Of a DNA stretch of 64,000 nt, positions 1 through 13,200 are shown piece after piece. Every line of letters begins with the position of its first letter. Position 1 is the first letter of the stretch. This DNA comes from Channallabes apus. Lineage: Eukaryota > Chordata > Actinopteri > Siluriformes > Clariidae. The stretch is taken from assembly GCA_030522415.1 (NCBI GenBank), contig CM060104.1:26512825-26576824 (forward strand). The letters run 5' to 3'. The position numbers were made by a program, and so were the translations under genes. The notes below the pieces were generated by a model that was not told where the DNA came from, made no database searches, and saw only the letters and a program-made list of their open reading frames with translations.

Positions 1-510
1 GACTTTAAGTACTTAGGGTCAACGGTCCAGAGCAATGGAGAATGTGGAAAGGAGGTGAAGAGGCAGTTACAGACAGGTTGGAATGGGTGGAGAAAAGTTT
101 CAGGTGTGTGGTGCGATAAAAGAGTATCAGCGAGAATGAAAGGAAAGGTGTACAGCACAGTGGTGAGACCAGCGATGCTCTACGGCTTAGAGACAGTGGC
201 ACTGAAGAAAAGACAGGAGGCAGAGTTGGAGGTAGCAGAGCTGAAGATGTTGATGTTCTCCTTGGGAGTGACAAGGATGGATAGGATCAAGAATGAGTTC
301 ATCAGAGGGACAACCCATGGATGCTGAAGTTGGAACTGCCAGGCAGGAGGTCTAGAGGAAGACCAAAGAGGAGATTTATGGATGCAGTGAGAGAGGACAT
401 GAAGTTAGTTGGTGTGAGAGAAGAGGATGCAGAGGATAGGGTTAGATGGAGGCAGATGATTCGCTGTGGCGACCCCTGAAAGGGAATAGCCGAAAGACAA
501 AGAAGAAGAA
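1..510 (+). mobile_element. 3' end of an RTE-like non-LTR retrotransposon (LINE), decayed
   Basis: The + strand translates as the C-terminal part of a LINE reverse transcriptase: a KYLGSTVQSNG stretch, then VRPAMLYGLET, then a VTRMDRIKNEFIRG stretch. After a frame change near 305-320 it continues with GRPKRRFMDAVREDMK and WRQMIRCGDP. It ends in a short (AAG)n tail at about 500-515, the simple tandem tail usual for RTE-like elements. The segment linking the two halves is missing, so it is a dead, 5'-truncated copy cut by the window edge. The clade is inferred from the tail and the motif style. Confidence 0.7.
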
Positions 511-1379
511 GAAGACAGGAAACATACACCCTGTCTATTATGAAAATAGCACCCAAAATGTTGTCAATGTGGATTGAGTGCTCCTTGTTTTTTGGGCTCA
601 GTTGTTCTTTAAGGTTGAGCTAAGTGGTCTGTAGAGTCCAGATGGGTTTGTTCATCGACAATTCTGATACTCTAAGCAATTTTACATTGTATAGAACCAA
701 CAAAAAACAAGTACTTAGAAGTACTTGAGGAGGACAACTTTTCAGTTTTACAGCGAAAATCAGGGGAACACACATACTGTATGTGCAGATCTCTTGTATT
801 TTTGGGTAAAAATACTACTTATTTTTAGCAAGTTACACCTGTTCATAGTAGTTGTATGGACAGAGAATAAATGCATTGTTTAGCTTTGGCCAAAGATTTT
901 GAAGAAATTCCAGAGAAATAAATGTTCCTGTCTCAGAACCTTTGTTTAATAATAAGAAGACACGTGTAAAACAAAATGGAGCTGGAACACAATAAGCCTC
1001 AAATAGTTTAATTTTTGTATTCCTGCCTAGAAAAAAAAAAAGTAATACCAGCAGTGACGCACGAGTGAAGATACAGTAGGTTTCAAAATCAAAAGTTAGT
1101 ATAACAATTATACAGCACACATGTGCTTACAACACAAACTGTGCCTTACATTATATCATCTCTCAGCATAATGCATCTGCTTAAGAATTTTAAGTCAAAA
1201 AGGTTAGAAAACAAAGGATGAATATTATACTAATATAATTACCCATAAAACATATTCTGTTTTTGTTTTTTTAACCTATAATGTTTTTACAGTGTGTACT
1301 GAAAAAATCCCCATGTGTACCACCTGGTCAGGTGAGGCTCCGCCCACTGCAAGATGCTCCCAGAGGAATGTGTAATCAG
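511..1379. other. AT-rich non-coding sequence
   Basis: No gene or recognisable element seen. The open frames here are short, with no conserved motif. Confidence 0.5.
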
Positions 1380-1451
1380 TTTGAAGCTCAGTATCTGGCA
1401 GATGTAACCCAATACACTTCTCTTTAAAGCTTCACTTGTCTAGTAGCCAAG
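1380..1451 (+). other. frrs1: candidate non-coding first exon of frrs1
   Basis: The coding start at 7061 directly follows an AG, so the ATG sits at an exon's 5' edge and an upstream 5' UTR exon is needed. The best donor upstream is CAAG/GTAAGT at 1451/1452, preceded by a short GC-richer stretch with a CCGCCC box at about 1340. The left edge is a guess. No transcript evidence is available. Confidence 0.3.
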
Positions 1452-3042
1452 GTAAGTCTGCTGTTACACACACACACTAAAAAAATTATTGTTTTGAGAG
1501 GATACTTATCAATGTGCTTTTAAAATGCTTCTAGTGCTTGGTACTGTATGTTCTACAGATTTGGTGGCTAGTGTCAGATGTTTCTCTGGCATTGTATAGT
1601 AGACTGTGTAAATATTCTCCATGCTTTATTGTTCTTCTTGGTTTTTCTTCTTTTTTGAAAGTTTCCTTATTCTTATCAGCCACCACTAGCAAGTTTTCAT
1701 GAATCAGCACTTACAAAGTGAACATGGTAGAAGTGCTCTCTCTCTCTCTCTCTCTCATATATATAAAAAAGAGAGAGATATAAATCTCTCATATATATTA
1801 TGGGCATATAATAGACAGACAGACTCACTCTCTCACTCTCACATGATAATACCAACTGAAGTGACTGATGTTCTTCTTTACATTTTCTACTAATGATGTT
1901 TACAATGAACTGCGACTACATCAGAAACGTTTTCTTGGTTTAAAAAAAAAAGAACAAAAAACAGAATCCATTTTAATTTAAGGTTATTTATCTAGCTCTT
2001 GTTTAGCAACAACAAAAGATCAGTCACTGTACAGTGATGCCTTGATGCAATCACAGGTGATGAAGGTCAATTAATGTTATTTATATTAATAATCAATTAT
2101 TGATTATATAAAGTCCAAACAAAACACAAGCATATCTGAGAAAACAAGAAAGATAAATATTAAACATAGGTGTGGGCCAGAAACCTTTACCCTCTGATAC
2201 ACATCAAAACCAATACAAGCACGACAGCAGCTTGACAACCAGATACTACTGTACAAAGCTTGAACTTAATTAGGAGTAACCTAACCATGGTGAAATGAGG
2301 CACAGGTGTGAGGAATTAGTGACATGCTGTGGCTGATGGGTAGTATGGTCCATCACCTCTTTGGCGATACCATGAAGAAGAGATAAAGAAATGTAATTAA
2401 AAAATGTATGTTTGTCTCTTATTATTATTATAAATGAAATATTATTTATATTTTTATATTATTTTCTTGTTTATAACAACAAAAGTTGTGATTGTTTATG
2501 AACCATAGACAACTGTTTAGTTGTCTATTTATTTGTATTTATTTATTTATTTATTTACTTACAAGCTAAATGTACATTTGGGCACTTTGGTTATTTGTTC
2601 AAAAGTCATTTTGGATACATTTTTTGTTTTACTTTAAACAAGTTAAATTTAGGTTTACATTTATTTATATGTCTATTTATTAACATTTTTACTCATTTAT
2701 TAATTACTTTATCATCTGTTCAAAACAAAAAAAAGCTGTCTATTATTTCTTAACACCATTAAGGTAAGTTACTATTCTCATATTAATATTATTTTAAATC
2801 TAAATAATAACATGACATTTATTTACAGTCTCTCAGAGTGTATGTAATGTAAATGAAGAGGTGTAAATATCTGGATCTAAATAAGAGCTAATTTGTTTGC
2901 CAAAAGAAGATGTGGATTTTGCTCATTATCTCTGTCCAAAACATTCAGACAACGAAGTATTCTTGACTAAACATTACCCTTTCACAGCGGTACACCAGCT
3001 GGACAAATGGAAATCGATGTGTTCCCTTTTAAAAGCTACACT
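1452..3042. other. AT-rich sequence, simple repeats
   Basis: Holds a (CT)n/(AT)n patch at about 1735-1800, (TTTA)n-like tracts at about 2530-2560 and many A/T runs. No gene seen. It would be part of the first frrs1 intron if the upstream exon is right. Confidence 0.5.
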
Positions 3043-3214
3043 CGATGCTGCATGAAAACGCTATGGGAACATCTTTTTGTGTTACCGGTTGTGAAGCATG
3101 TGTGTATCAATCACACCAAATTTTCGCTATATATAACCTTGGTCAGGTGACGTCATCTGATGAAGTGCACCTGCTGGTTATAAATAAGAGTGAACCGGAA
3201 ACATCCTCAGGTCT
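3043..3214 (+). repeat. DIRS left inverted terminal repeat
   Basis: Reverse-complement match to 5079-5254 with scattered mismatches. Shared blocks include GGGAACATCTTTTTGTG, GTTACCGGTTGTGAAG and GATGAAGTGCACCTGC. Confidence 0.8.
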
Positions 3215-3877
3215 CTTTGTCTTCAGGACTGGATTGTGTTTGCGTGTGTGTGTGCAAGCGTGTTTAAGTGTTAACTCACCAATATGGTGGAGTTTGTTAG
3301 GAGATGCGAGCCTCCTTGTGATAGATCTCTTTCAGAGGGCGATCTCCACACTATTTCGAGTGCTCATTCGCGGCACATTCCTGGAGTTCACGTGCAGATG
3401 TGGCAGACGCGCATGAGATGTAATTCCCCCTTTCTCTCGCGCTCTTGCCAGATCAGGAAGTTTTTCCATCTACTTCTCAAGCGCGCCCCGGGGCGATTGC
3501 ATATAGCGGGATTCCCCAAAGCGCTCAAAATTAGATGACAGGTTTCTGTCGGGTGTCGGGAGGAGCCTCAACGACGCTCGCTCTCTCTCTCTCCCTCCCT
3601 TTTTTTGGTGACCTCTATGACTAGTTAACTCTTTCATGGAATAAGCTTATTCTTTTTCATCCCGTGTTTTTTGATTTATTCGAATATTGTTTATGCGAAG
3701 GCGCAGGGTTATATTATAATGCCCCAGATAGAAGAGACGCTTGCGGGCTATCTGTCTCCTGGGACATCATCCTCTCTGAAAAAGCCCACGCTCCCCACCA
3801 AGCTGCGTAGACTGACATCTTCCCTGGTGGGGAGAAGCTTTTAGGCAGCAGGTCAGGCTGGTCCTCCACTGCACACC

Positions 3878-4225
3878 ATGGCAGTTTTGCAGGCTTACCA
3901 GGCTGACCTGTTGAAAGACTTGAGCACTGGCGGGGCTATTGATCATAGCGCGTCTGTAGCAACGTCGAGCATGGTGTCCACGGAGAGACATCTGTGGCTA
4001 AACCTCATGGGCATCAAGGATAAGGATCGTGCATTCCTCCTTGATGCCCCCATCTTGCCTTCCGGCCTGTTTGGCGACACTGTTAATTCTGTCACCACTA
4101 GGTTTTGGGAGGCGAAACTATATGAACAGTCCCCCGCTGTACTCCAGAGTCAGGACTGTCGGCCACCCAGTCCTGACCAGGTCTGGCTCTCGAGAGCTGT
4201 GAAGCGCAAAAGAAGAGTGTGGTGA
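3878..4225 (+). pseudogene. DIRS Gag-like fragment
   Basis: Reads about 115 codons from an ATG at 3878. It contains HLWLNLMGIKDKDRAFLLDAP and a PSGLFGDTVNSVTTRF stretch, the core of the Gag-like protein of fish DIRS elements. Basic, serine/arginine-rich sequence follows in broken frames to about 4340. The N-terminal portion upstream (about 3284-3540) is in another frame. A remnant; no expressed product is claimed. Confidence 0.65.
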
Positions 4226-4599
4226 GCCGGTCACCCCCTCGTAGAGACTGGTGTGGGGTTCGCCGCTCTTCGCAATCTGCCTCAAGGAGACTGGACCTGC
4301 GCACCATCATCTTTTCAAAGAAGAAGTCCTGAGGCTCATGTGCCCAGGACCGTGCGCGTGGAAGCCCCCGGGGAGGGGCGTGTATAATTCCTTCTGAGAA
4401 TAAAGTCTTCTCCCTGGCACCCCCAGGAGGCCGGTGTTTAAATCTGGTTTCCAACAAGATATTAGTTGTTCGGTCACTTCCTGCCAAGTTTCAGGATGCC
4501 GAACATCTAACACCCCCCCTAGTATGCCCTAGTACCCTCAGAACATATGAAACAACTAAACACCCTTTAGTTTCCCGTTTATTCATGGAGCTAAATGGT

Positions 4600-5025
4600 T
4601 GAGGCCGTCCCACTAGAGCGACAGTCCCTTCTTGGGACTTAGCGATTATGCTCGAAGGTCTGATTGACACCCCTTTCGAACCACTAGAGTCAGCGCCTGT
4701 CGGGCTTCTGACCCTTAAGATGGTTTTTCCTATGGTTACTACTTTCAAGAAGTAGGGGAGACAGTGGGGAGACTGACAAAGCCTGCAGGCTTTGTCAGTC
4801 TCCCCATGCTGCCTAGACTTTGCCCCTGGGCTAGTCAAAGCTATTCTGCATCCTCCCCTGAACTATCTTCCAGAAGTTCCATTCTCGACCATGCACCCAG
4901 TTTTCCTTGAAGCCTTCTGTCCTCCACTTCACTTACTGTGTCCAGTACGTGCTCTTCAGATTTACGTCCATCGCACTAGCCAGTGGCGTAAGTCAGAGCA
5001 GCCTTTTTTAGCGGGAACGAGATTC
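4600..5025 (+). pseudogene. DIRS tyrosine recombinase remnants
   Basis: Two blocks in different frames resemble the DIRS tyrosine recombinase. About 4628-4760 reads WDLAIMLEGLIDTPFEPLES and LLTLKM. About 4806-5010 reads CLDFAPGLVKAILHPP, then CPVRALQIYVHRTSQWRKSE. The C-terminal catalytic part with the nucleophilic tyrosine is absent, since the right inverted repeat starts soon after. Family assignment rests on these motifs. Confidence 0.65.
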
Positions 5026-5078
5026 TGCGCTCCAATGCCGCAATGCTTGAGTAACTGGACGTCCTTTCAAACAAAATT

Positions 5079-5254
5079 GACCTGAGGATGTTTCCGGTTC
5101 ACTCCTATTTATAACCTGCAGGTGCACTTCATCAGATGACGTCATCTGACCAAGGTTATATATAGCCAAAATTTGCCTGTTTGATACACACATACTGTAC
5201 TTCACAACCGGTAACACAAAAAGATGTTCCCATAGCATTTTCACGCAACATCTC
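5079..5254 (-). repeat. DIRS right inverted terminal repeat
   Basis: Reverse complement of the left arm at 3043-3214. Includes CTGAGGATGTTTCCGGTTCA and CCAAGGTTATATATAGC. Confidence 0.8.
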
Positions 5255-5300
5255 GTTCTAGCTTTTTCAGAGAACAGGGTTACATCAAAGTAACCCTAGA

Positions 5301-6321
5301 CGATCTACTGTACTTACAGACATGTGTAAACTGAAAACAGCTTCACTTAATACTCACGAGGATGTCTTTGGATTGTTTTGATACAAACAGTTTTTCTGTG
5401 ATGATTGGTGAAAGGAATTGGTTGAATAGTTTGAAGACTGAAATTGCCACAAACCATTTTGTACCCAAGCCAACATTAATGATGATAACTTCAATAACAA
5501 CAACAACAAAGGTTTAGTTAACATTTTGTTAACTAAAAGAAAAAAAGGGTGCAAAGATTTAATAAAAATAATAAATAAAATATGGTACATTTTTCATCCT
5601 AAAATATTTCAAACCAAACATGGTGTACATTTAGTCCCACAGGCCTTAGAATCACACTTGATTGCACTTTAATATACAAATTCTCACTTTATTATAATAA
5701 CCTGCTGTGAAATGCAAAATAAAAAGGCTAGAGGCTTTAACCATAAAAAAACTCAGCATCAGCACTTTGCTGTAGATTGCTGCACTGTTCAGTGTAGGCT
5801 AAATGTGTTCATGCATAGTCAGTATACAGTATCCAGGCGTAAAACACAGTGCATTGAACTTAAATGTCTACACTTGAGAATGTCTCTCCACCTTCTCTAG
5901 AACAACATTGCAAGCTATGTCCCCCTTTAATGTTTCATTTTTGGCTTTACAAGGGTTTAACATGCTCACAGTGGAGAACAGTAATAAAGTTTGAAGCTCT
6001 TTTAGAGGATTTTGAATGACTGTTTCCAGCGGCAGTATAGAAAAAATGTCAGGCATTATTTAAAAAATATATTATTATATGTACATGCAAATCTGCTTCA
6101 GTATTTTGTAAGCATGCCAAAGTTCATCAAAGGGTTAAAATGTTTTCTCTGTATCCAAATTCTGAGAAAGTCAAACAATTATACAACACAGGAATCATTT
6201 AATTACAAACTTAACTACCCAGCTCTGATATAATATAAGGTAGACAGTCGAATGAAGATTTAAAACTTAGAATAACAAGTGAGGGAAACATCTGTAAAAA
6301 CAAAGACATGATCTGTTATTT
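5301..6321. other. AT-rich non-coding sequence
   Basis: No coding motif, tRNA-like fold or inverted repeat recognised. Confidence 0.5.
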
Positions 6322-6960
6322 TTACAAAGTTTTATTCAATTCAGTTTTATTTGTATAGCACTTTGATTGTATAGAATCAAAATTATGAACATATGTATGA
6401 AATGTGAGAACATGTGTATAAATCAGAATTGTCTGATTGTCTCTAATGAGTAAGCTGAAGCACAACTCCAAAACATAAACATAAAGTTCAAAAACTTTAA
6501 AAAGAAACAAAAAGTCTCTGGGAGCAAGACGGCCTCTAGTGGTTATTCCTGACATAACACCCCTTTAAAGGTGCTACTCCGGAGGTCCAGGGTACCCTCC
6601 CCAAGGTATGTCTGGCATCCTAACACAGAGACTGAGACTAAATAGAGACTAAATAAACAGGTTTTTAGTTTAGACCTAAACACTGGCTGTGTCTGAGTCC
6701 TGAACATTAATTGGAAGGCTATTGCGTAGCCTTGGGGCTTTGTAAGAAAAAGCTCTGACCCCTGCTGTCGTTTTCGGTACTGACAAGCAGCCTGCATCCT
6801 TCGATTAAAGTAGGCGTGGTGGATCTTACGGCACTAGCAGTTAACTCAGGTACGAGTTGCGAGACCATTTAGTGCTTTATATGTCATTAGTAGTATTTTA
6901 AAATCAATGCCAGATTTCACTGGGAGCCAATGCAGTGTCAAACTTTTTAAAATTGGGAAT
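6322..6960. repeat. dispersed fish repeat, non-autonomous
   Basis: The start (TTTTATTTGTATAGCACTTT) and body (block on GGGAGCAAGACGGCC, then TTTGTAAGAAAAAGCTCTG and CACTGGGAGCCAATGCAGTG) are non-coding and look like a common teleost interspersed repeat. The start resembles the repeat at 14222. It lies just upstream of the first frrs1 coding exon. Confidence 0.55.
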
Positions 6961-7060
6961 ACCTAAGAAGTTTGTCAAAAAACATTCCTTTGTTAATCAT
7001 CATGTTATTGCTGTTTAATCCTGATCTCTTATGTTTACCCATCTGTAATCTAATCTGTAG

Positions 7061-7241
7061 ATGAGATTAATTCTTCTGCTCCTGGGGTGTGTGTGGGTGT
7101 GTGAATGTTACTCCAATGGTCAAGTTTCATCCAGTTGTGATAACTTGACTCCTTCTCATGGAAGCTCAGCTCAGACTGGTATGCCTCCGTACACTGTTAC
7201 AGTGGACACCAGCAGCTATAAACAAGGAGACACCATCACTG
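7061..7241 (+). CDS. frrs1: frrs1 coding exon 1: signal peptide, start of Reeler domain
   Basis: MRLILLLLGCVWVCECYSNG is a hydrophobic leader followed by the mature start. ATG directly follows the acceptor TCTGTAG. The donor is ACTG/GTAAGA; the exon ends in phase 1. Confidence 0.85.
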
Positions 7242-10200
7242 GTAAGACACAATGCTTTAGAGTCACTTGGATTACCCTGTGGTCACACAATCAAGAATTG
7301 CATCTGAAAATTTTTTTCTTGATAAATGAATCCGAATGAATCCATGTCTTTCATGACTCCTTGGACCAATCCTACTGAACACGTGGTCTAATGGTTCTGT
7401 TATGTGCATGGAGATATATCTGACAAAGAATAAGGCTTGTAAGGAAGTAGCAAAGCTCTTTGGTGCCTCTGGTGAGTTTATGTAGTACATTTATAGGACA
7501 GCAAAGCTAGTTCAAAGCCCTGCAAGCAACATATACACTGATCAGCTATAGTTTTGTGTCCACCTACCTAATATTGAGCGGGTCCCCCTTTTTCCACCAA
7601 AAGGAAAAAGGATGTACTGTATATAGTCATGTAGCAATCACAATTTGGCCATTGTCAAAGTTGTTCAAATCCATTCCTTTCCCTGTATTCTTGTCCCCCG
7701 CTTACACATACTGTAAACATCAGGGGGAAAATGTTCACTTGCTGTAACTGTAGTTACTGAGACAAACATCAAATTGCGATGTCTAGATGACTGAGCCAGA
7801 GCAACTCCAAAAGCAGCTCTTGTTGGGATGTCTTGGTCTGCCTGGGTCAGAACCTATTAAAAATGATTTAAGGAAGGAAACTATTGAACTGATGACAGGG
7901 ACATGGGCAGCCAAGACTCATATACAGTATGCACATGGGGATCAAAGGCTGGCCCGTGTATTCTGAGCCAATAAAAGACCCACTATAGCTTAAATTGCTG
8001 AAAAGTTTAATGCTGGTTCTGGCAGGAAGGTGTCAGAACATATAGCATCACTGTTTGGTTAGACAAAGTGAGATCTAGTTTATGTGGTGAGTGGTCATAA
8101 AGTTATGGTGAATCAGTGGACATCAAGCAAACAGTTACCATAATTTGAATTCGTTAGTTTTTGAAGATGTAAAGCATGGACTTACTAATATTTATCATAA
8201 AAAAGTGGGTGACCACATGCACAAGCAACAGATGTGTCACTACTGTACATCTGTTTACACTATGAGTTTACAAGCAATAGAACACACCATCCATTACTAT
8301 AATACACACCTTAAAACCTCTAGTGTTTGAGACCTTCATTACAGTTGAGTTTGAATCAACGGTCTTCTTATATTTGTGTAAATTTAAAATCTCGACAATT
8401 TGTTGCTTATTTTTTTGAAGTTCATAAATTCAAGAATTCAAAAAACTGTGAAAATGCAAAATAAACAAAACTCGCTAATTGTTTTTAACACAAAACTGAG
8501 TGCATGAAAGTCTAAGAACATGTTAATAACACCCCTGCTTCATCTACTATTTGATCTGAGTAAGCAGGCTAAAATTTCACAGTATAAAATGTCACATTAG
8601 GCATCTAATAATATTTTATACACATAAATTCAGTATTTCTAAAAGCAATGGCAAATGGCATCTACTGTATACTATCTGATACAGTGTGAAGTTCAGTAAT
8701 CCTATCGCTCTAATAAATAGACAATGCAAACTGGCTCTAAACCTTAAGCTCAGCATGGGGAGTTTATTACTCGTACACACAGGAAGGTTGAATTAAAAGC
8801 TTCTGATTAATTATTAATAAATAGGCTAGTCATTTAAGCAGCAGCTTTGATGTATTCCAAAAAAATCTAATGAACAATTGCTTCATTGGCAGACTAAGAC
8901 ATTCCTGTGAAGAAGGCAAGAGAATAACGATATAGGAGAGTGCCCAGCCCTGTACCTAGGCTCATGTTACAAAAGAGGAGTGCCATTTTTTCTAAAGAAT
9001 ACAAAGACCAACAAGAAAACATAAAACTAAAATCAAGAAAACAAAAGTACACAATGTAAAACGCCTGTCTTTACTCAGACTTTACTCAGCTGGCTAAAAC
9101 AAAGAATTGCAGTTATGAGACTAATATAGCTATCAAGTAACAAATACATAAATCCTTCAGTTGATCTTTGATGAAGGTGTTTGGTGTCGTTCCAAACCAA
9201 TAAGGTAGGAGGATGTGGCATAACATCTGACGGGCATTTGATAATTAAAACTCTTTTATTGTATTTAATTACGTTAATGATGCTTTAGAAGAATTAAATT
9301 AGGAAACTAACCATTATGACTGCCTTTGCAGTGACTCTGAGTGCGACCTCCGGGAGTTTTAAAGGTTTTATCCTGGAAGCGAGGCAGGTGGGAGGGAACA
9401 CAGCCATTGGTTCCTTCAGTCTGGTGGGCACCAACTCCCAGCTCCTGACCTGCTTTGGAGTGTCTGTAAGTTTCCTTCATTAGATTATTTCACACAATCT
9501 GCACACTTAGTTAATTAGACAAGTAAGTTGTGATGAAAGGAAGATAAAAGGATATTTCTTTTTTGGGTTGGCCTTCAGAACTCTGCAGTTTCCCAAAAAT
9601 CATCTACATTTAAAACACAAATCCAAAGTAAATGGAAAGCACCAACAAATGGCAACTTCGGCAACATTGAATTCAAGTAAGAATCCTGCATGCGCCTTCA
9701 TTTACATTCTCATGTCTAAACAAGATATTCTTTTAGATCTCACTTAAGCATGGCATTTACATTACATATGATACCTGTTTACATTTATAGTTAATATTGT
9801 GGAAAGTCTAACAATGATAATTCCTTTTCTTACTTACAGTATGTTATTGTATAGCAGGTACAAGCTGTCATTCCCTCACCAGGCGTTCTACTTTTCTTTT
9901 AAAATTAATAAGATGTAAAAAAAAAAAAAAAAGCATAGATTTTTACATTACAAAAAAAACTGCAAAATTCTTGAAAGTGTAACATCTTCTGTGCTGAAGA
10001 CGACAGAAAATGTAAAGTTACACCTTTAACCCTGACTGTTCTACAGTACTGACACTGAGACCCCCCCAAAAAAATCTAATAAATACAAGTCTCCCTGCAG
10101 AAAATATCTGTTAAAAAATGATCATGTCCCCCATCCAGGATCAATAACACAAATCCCCGTAAATAAATTGCTACTATAGAAATTATAGTGTTTCAGAATT

Positions 10201-13200
10201 CACTTCTGTCAGAACTGCTATAGAAAATGAAGCATTGTCTGACCAATCTACAGTAGCATCGAACAGTGCTATGTTTAATAGTAACAGATAGTAAATTACA
10301 ACAGCTTCAAGCTTTTAAACCTGCTTTGTTTTGTAATTCCCTGCGAATGGTTTCATTCACAGAGCCACCTTTGTCCGTGAAACACTCACCTTTTGGGTTG
10401 GAGTGAAGAGCTCACAGATCACCTACAGCGGCACATCGGTGAGATTCTATCACTCACTCACTGTAAAGCACAAGTAGAAGCAGTTACAGTACAATGGGGG
10501 CCAAATGTATTGCGACAAAAGGGAAATTTTATGTTTTAATGACATTTTCAAAATTTTTATATAATAAAAATCAAGGTAAGGCAAATAATTTGTTATTTCA
10601 TGCAATGAAATTGGTCTACGACAATCAGTATTTAGCAAGAAGTCTTTTTTCTTTAAAACCTTCTGGATTCGGCTGGGCATCATAAAAATGTCTGCAGTAC
10701 GTTGTGGTCACTCGATCAATCCACGTCTGCTTCATCGCATCCTGGGTTTCATGTACAGAAATTTGGTACAGAAATCTATAGTTAATTTATGAATTCTTTA
10801 GTTTCAATCCACTAACTAAAGCAGCTGATTCTGATTAACTGTTCAGCAAAATAGTCAAGAACTAATTCATGACATTTGTTTTGTGCACAGGGAGAACTGG
10901 AATACATAGCATGTACTGTGTTAATACTTTTGGCCACAACTTTAGATAAAGGCTTATTTATGTTCTCTGGAGAGTAAATGGTTTTTAGCTGTTTGTTTAA
11001 TGAAACTTCCATATGTTATTATTTTAAGGGAAAGTTCTGATTAGAAGCAAAGACTTGATTGATTAAATAGCTATCTATCTGTGTTTGTCTCTATCGGTCT
11101 ATTAAAACAGTTAGATATGGTTGACAAAAAAAGACAGCAACAGGCAACAGACAAAGACGGCTCTGACACAGACCCACAAAAAAGCCCGTAAAGCTGATTG
11201 GCAAAGAAATAGAGAGATACTGTAGAGAAAGATAGAGCTACAAACAGGCAGAGCTACAGACAGACATCATAACAGACAGGCAGAGCTACAGACAGACATC
11301 ATAACAGACAGGCAGAGCTACAGACAGACATCATAACAAACAGGCAGAGCTACAGACAGACATCATAACAGACATACAGGATTACACAGACAGAAATGCA
11401 GGAAGAAAACTATAGATGAAAATTTACAGACTCACAGCAAAATAAAACCGACGGTGAGAAATCAAATAAAAAATAGGCAGATATACAGACAGCAATACAG
11501 ACAGAAAAAAACAGACAGAGAAACATGCAGACAGTGATATAAACACAGAAACAGACATGATTGTTTGTTGTCATTATAATGCTTTTGGATTGTTGTTCTG
11601 ACTGTCAGACTGGTGCCACGTCCAACACCTCCAACACCTCCATCACCTCCAACACCTCCATCACCTCCAACACCTCCGTCATCCCCTTCATCCCCTTCAC
11701 CTCCTCCAGAGTCTCCAGCTCAGGCTGTGGGATCAGTAAGACGTGTGTAAGCCAGCCGTATGACTGCAACCCTTCCACAAACACTTATTGCTTCTTCATG
11801 GCAGCCACGCCCTTGTCCTCAGGGTCAGGGTTCATGTTCGAGCTCTCCGGCCGTGCAGACGGCTACGTCTCCGTCGGCTTCTCGGACGACTTAGAAATGG
11901 TATGGATTGAATTTATCTCTCCAAGTACTTTCTTATAAACAAAACAGTAACGTAAAAAAATATTTTTAACAGAGACAGTGTAAAGACAGATGTAAATGAC
12001 ACAGAACCGTCCAGGACTGTAACAGTTGCTTCATACTGTATGTGCTGAGAGAGGAAAAAAAACTTTTAAAAAATTGTATAAATGAAATTTTAATGAATAT
12101 TACATTGTGATTACATTTTACACCCTAACTGAATGCTGAATTCTGCCATGCATCCAACAAAATGTGTGCGTGCGTGTGTGTGTGTGCGTGTTCTAAAGGG
12201 AGGTGATGACGTCTACATTTGTGGAATGGACAAAAATGGTGTGATCCAGTTACAGCACGCATTCACAACAGGAACTACAACACCAACCATCATCCCCCTG
12301 GTACACTCTCTCTTTCTTACTCTCTCTCACTCACACACTCGCACACACACACACAGACACACACATAGAAAGAGAAAGTAAGTGTATGTGTGGTTGTGTG
12401 TGTTACAGGGGAATGTGACACTGCTTAATACATCACAGAATAATGGTGTGATCAGCTGCTCCTTCACAACTTTGAATACCATCAGCACCACCAGGAGCTC
12501 CACACCGTCTAACAGCTACTACATCTTCCTCGCCAGTGGTGCCACCATCAATGGTACCCACAATCATACACACACACACACACACACACTGTACACGTGC
12601 ACACACACAGCGTTAGTACACAGGCTGAAATATTTTTTTTTATAGTTTTCCCAGTGTACAGACCTCATGGAAAAATACTGTATTATGATGATTTTTACTG
12701 AAACACTTACCAAGAGCAACGCAGAAAACTCTATATATGTTTGGATTATTTAAAAAAAAATCTGTTCTTTTATTCATTTTGTTTTGCATTAAATGTTCTT
12801 TTTTAAAGATGTTTCCTGTTCATGGTGAATTTCCAAAAAAAAAAAAAAGAACCTAAGCAACTAAACAAAATTATAATAAAATTAAAATTTAATTTGTCAC
12901 ATACACAGTCATACACAGTCTGATATGACCTTAATAAGCTTATAGATAAGAAATACAGTAAATATGAATAAAAAAATAGAAAATAAATATAACTACGATA
13001 AAAATAAAAATATTCTGTACAAATAAAAACATTCTGTACAATATAGCAAAATATAGAAAAAATAGAAATTTAGAACTTTAAAGTTCCTTCTGTGCATTGA
13101 TCCAGAAATTTAAATATAAATATGTAAGTGTAAAACAATTAATAAATTACCCTGGAAAAATGAAAATGGATTTTCCCGTTGTCTGTTTGTGTAGAAACAT

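Larger units (their letters stand above)
3043..5300 (+). mobile_element. DIRS1-like tyrosine-recombinase retrotransposon, internally deleted
   Basis: About 2.2 kb bounded by inverted terminal repeats (3043-3214 and 5079-5254). Between them lie a Gag-like fragment and pieces of a tyrosine recombinase, in the order expected of a DIRS element. DIRS elements use a tyrosine recombinase instead of a DDE integrase and have inverted rather than direct terminal repeats. Most of the reverse transcriptase/RNase H region is gone; full elements are normally 5-6 kb. A short palindrome of the kind found at DIRS ends (GGGTTACAT...AAGTAACCCT) follows the right arm at about 5278-5298. No target duplication is seen, as expected for this class. 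Confidence 0.75.

Noticed and set aside
4098..4487. 129-codon minus-strand frame
   Set aside because: Opposite strand of DIRS Gag-like sequence; no independent motif.
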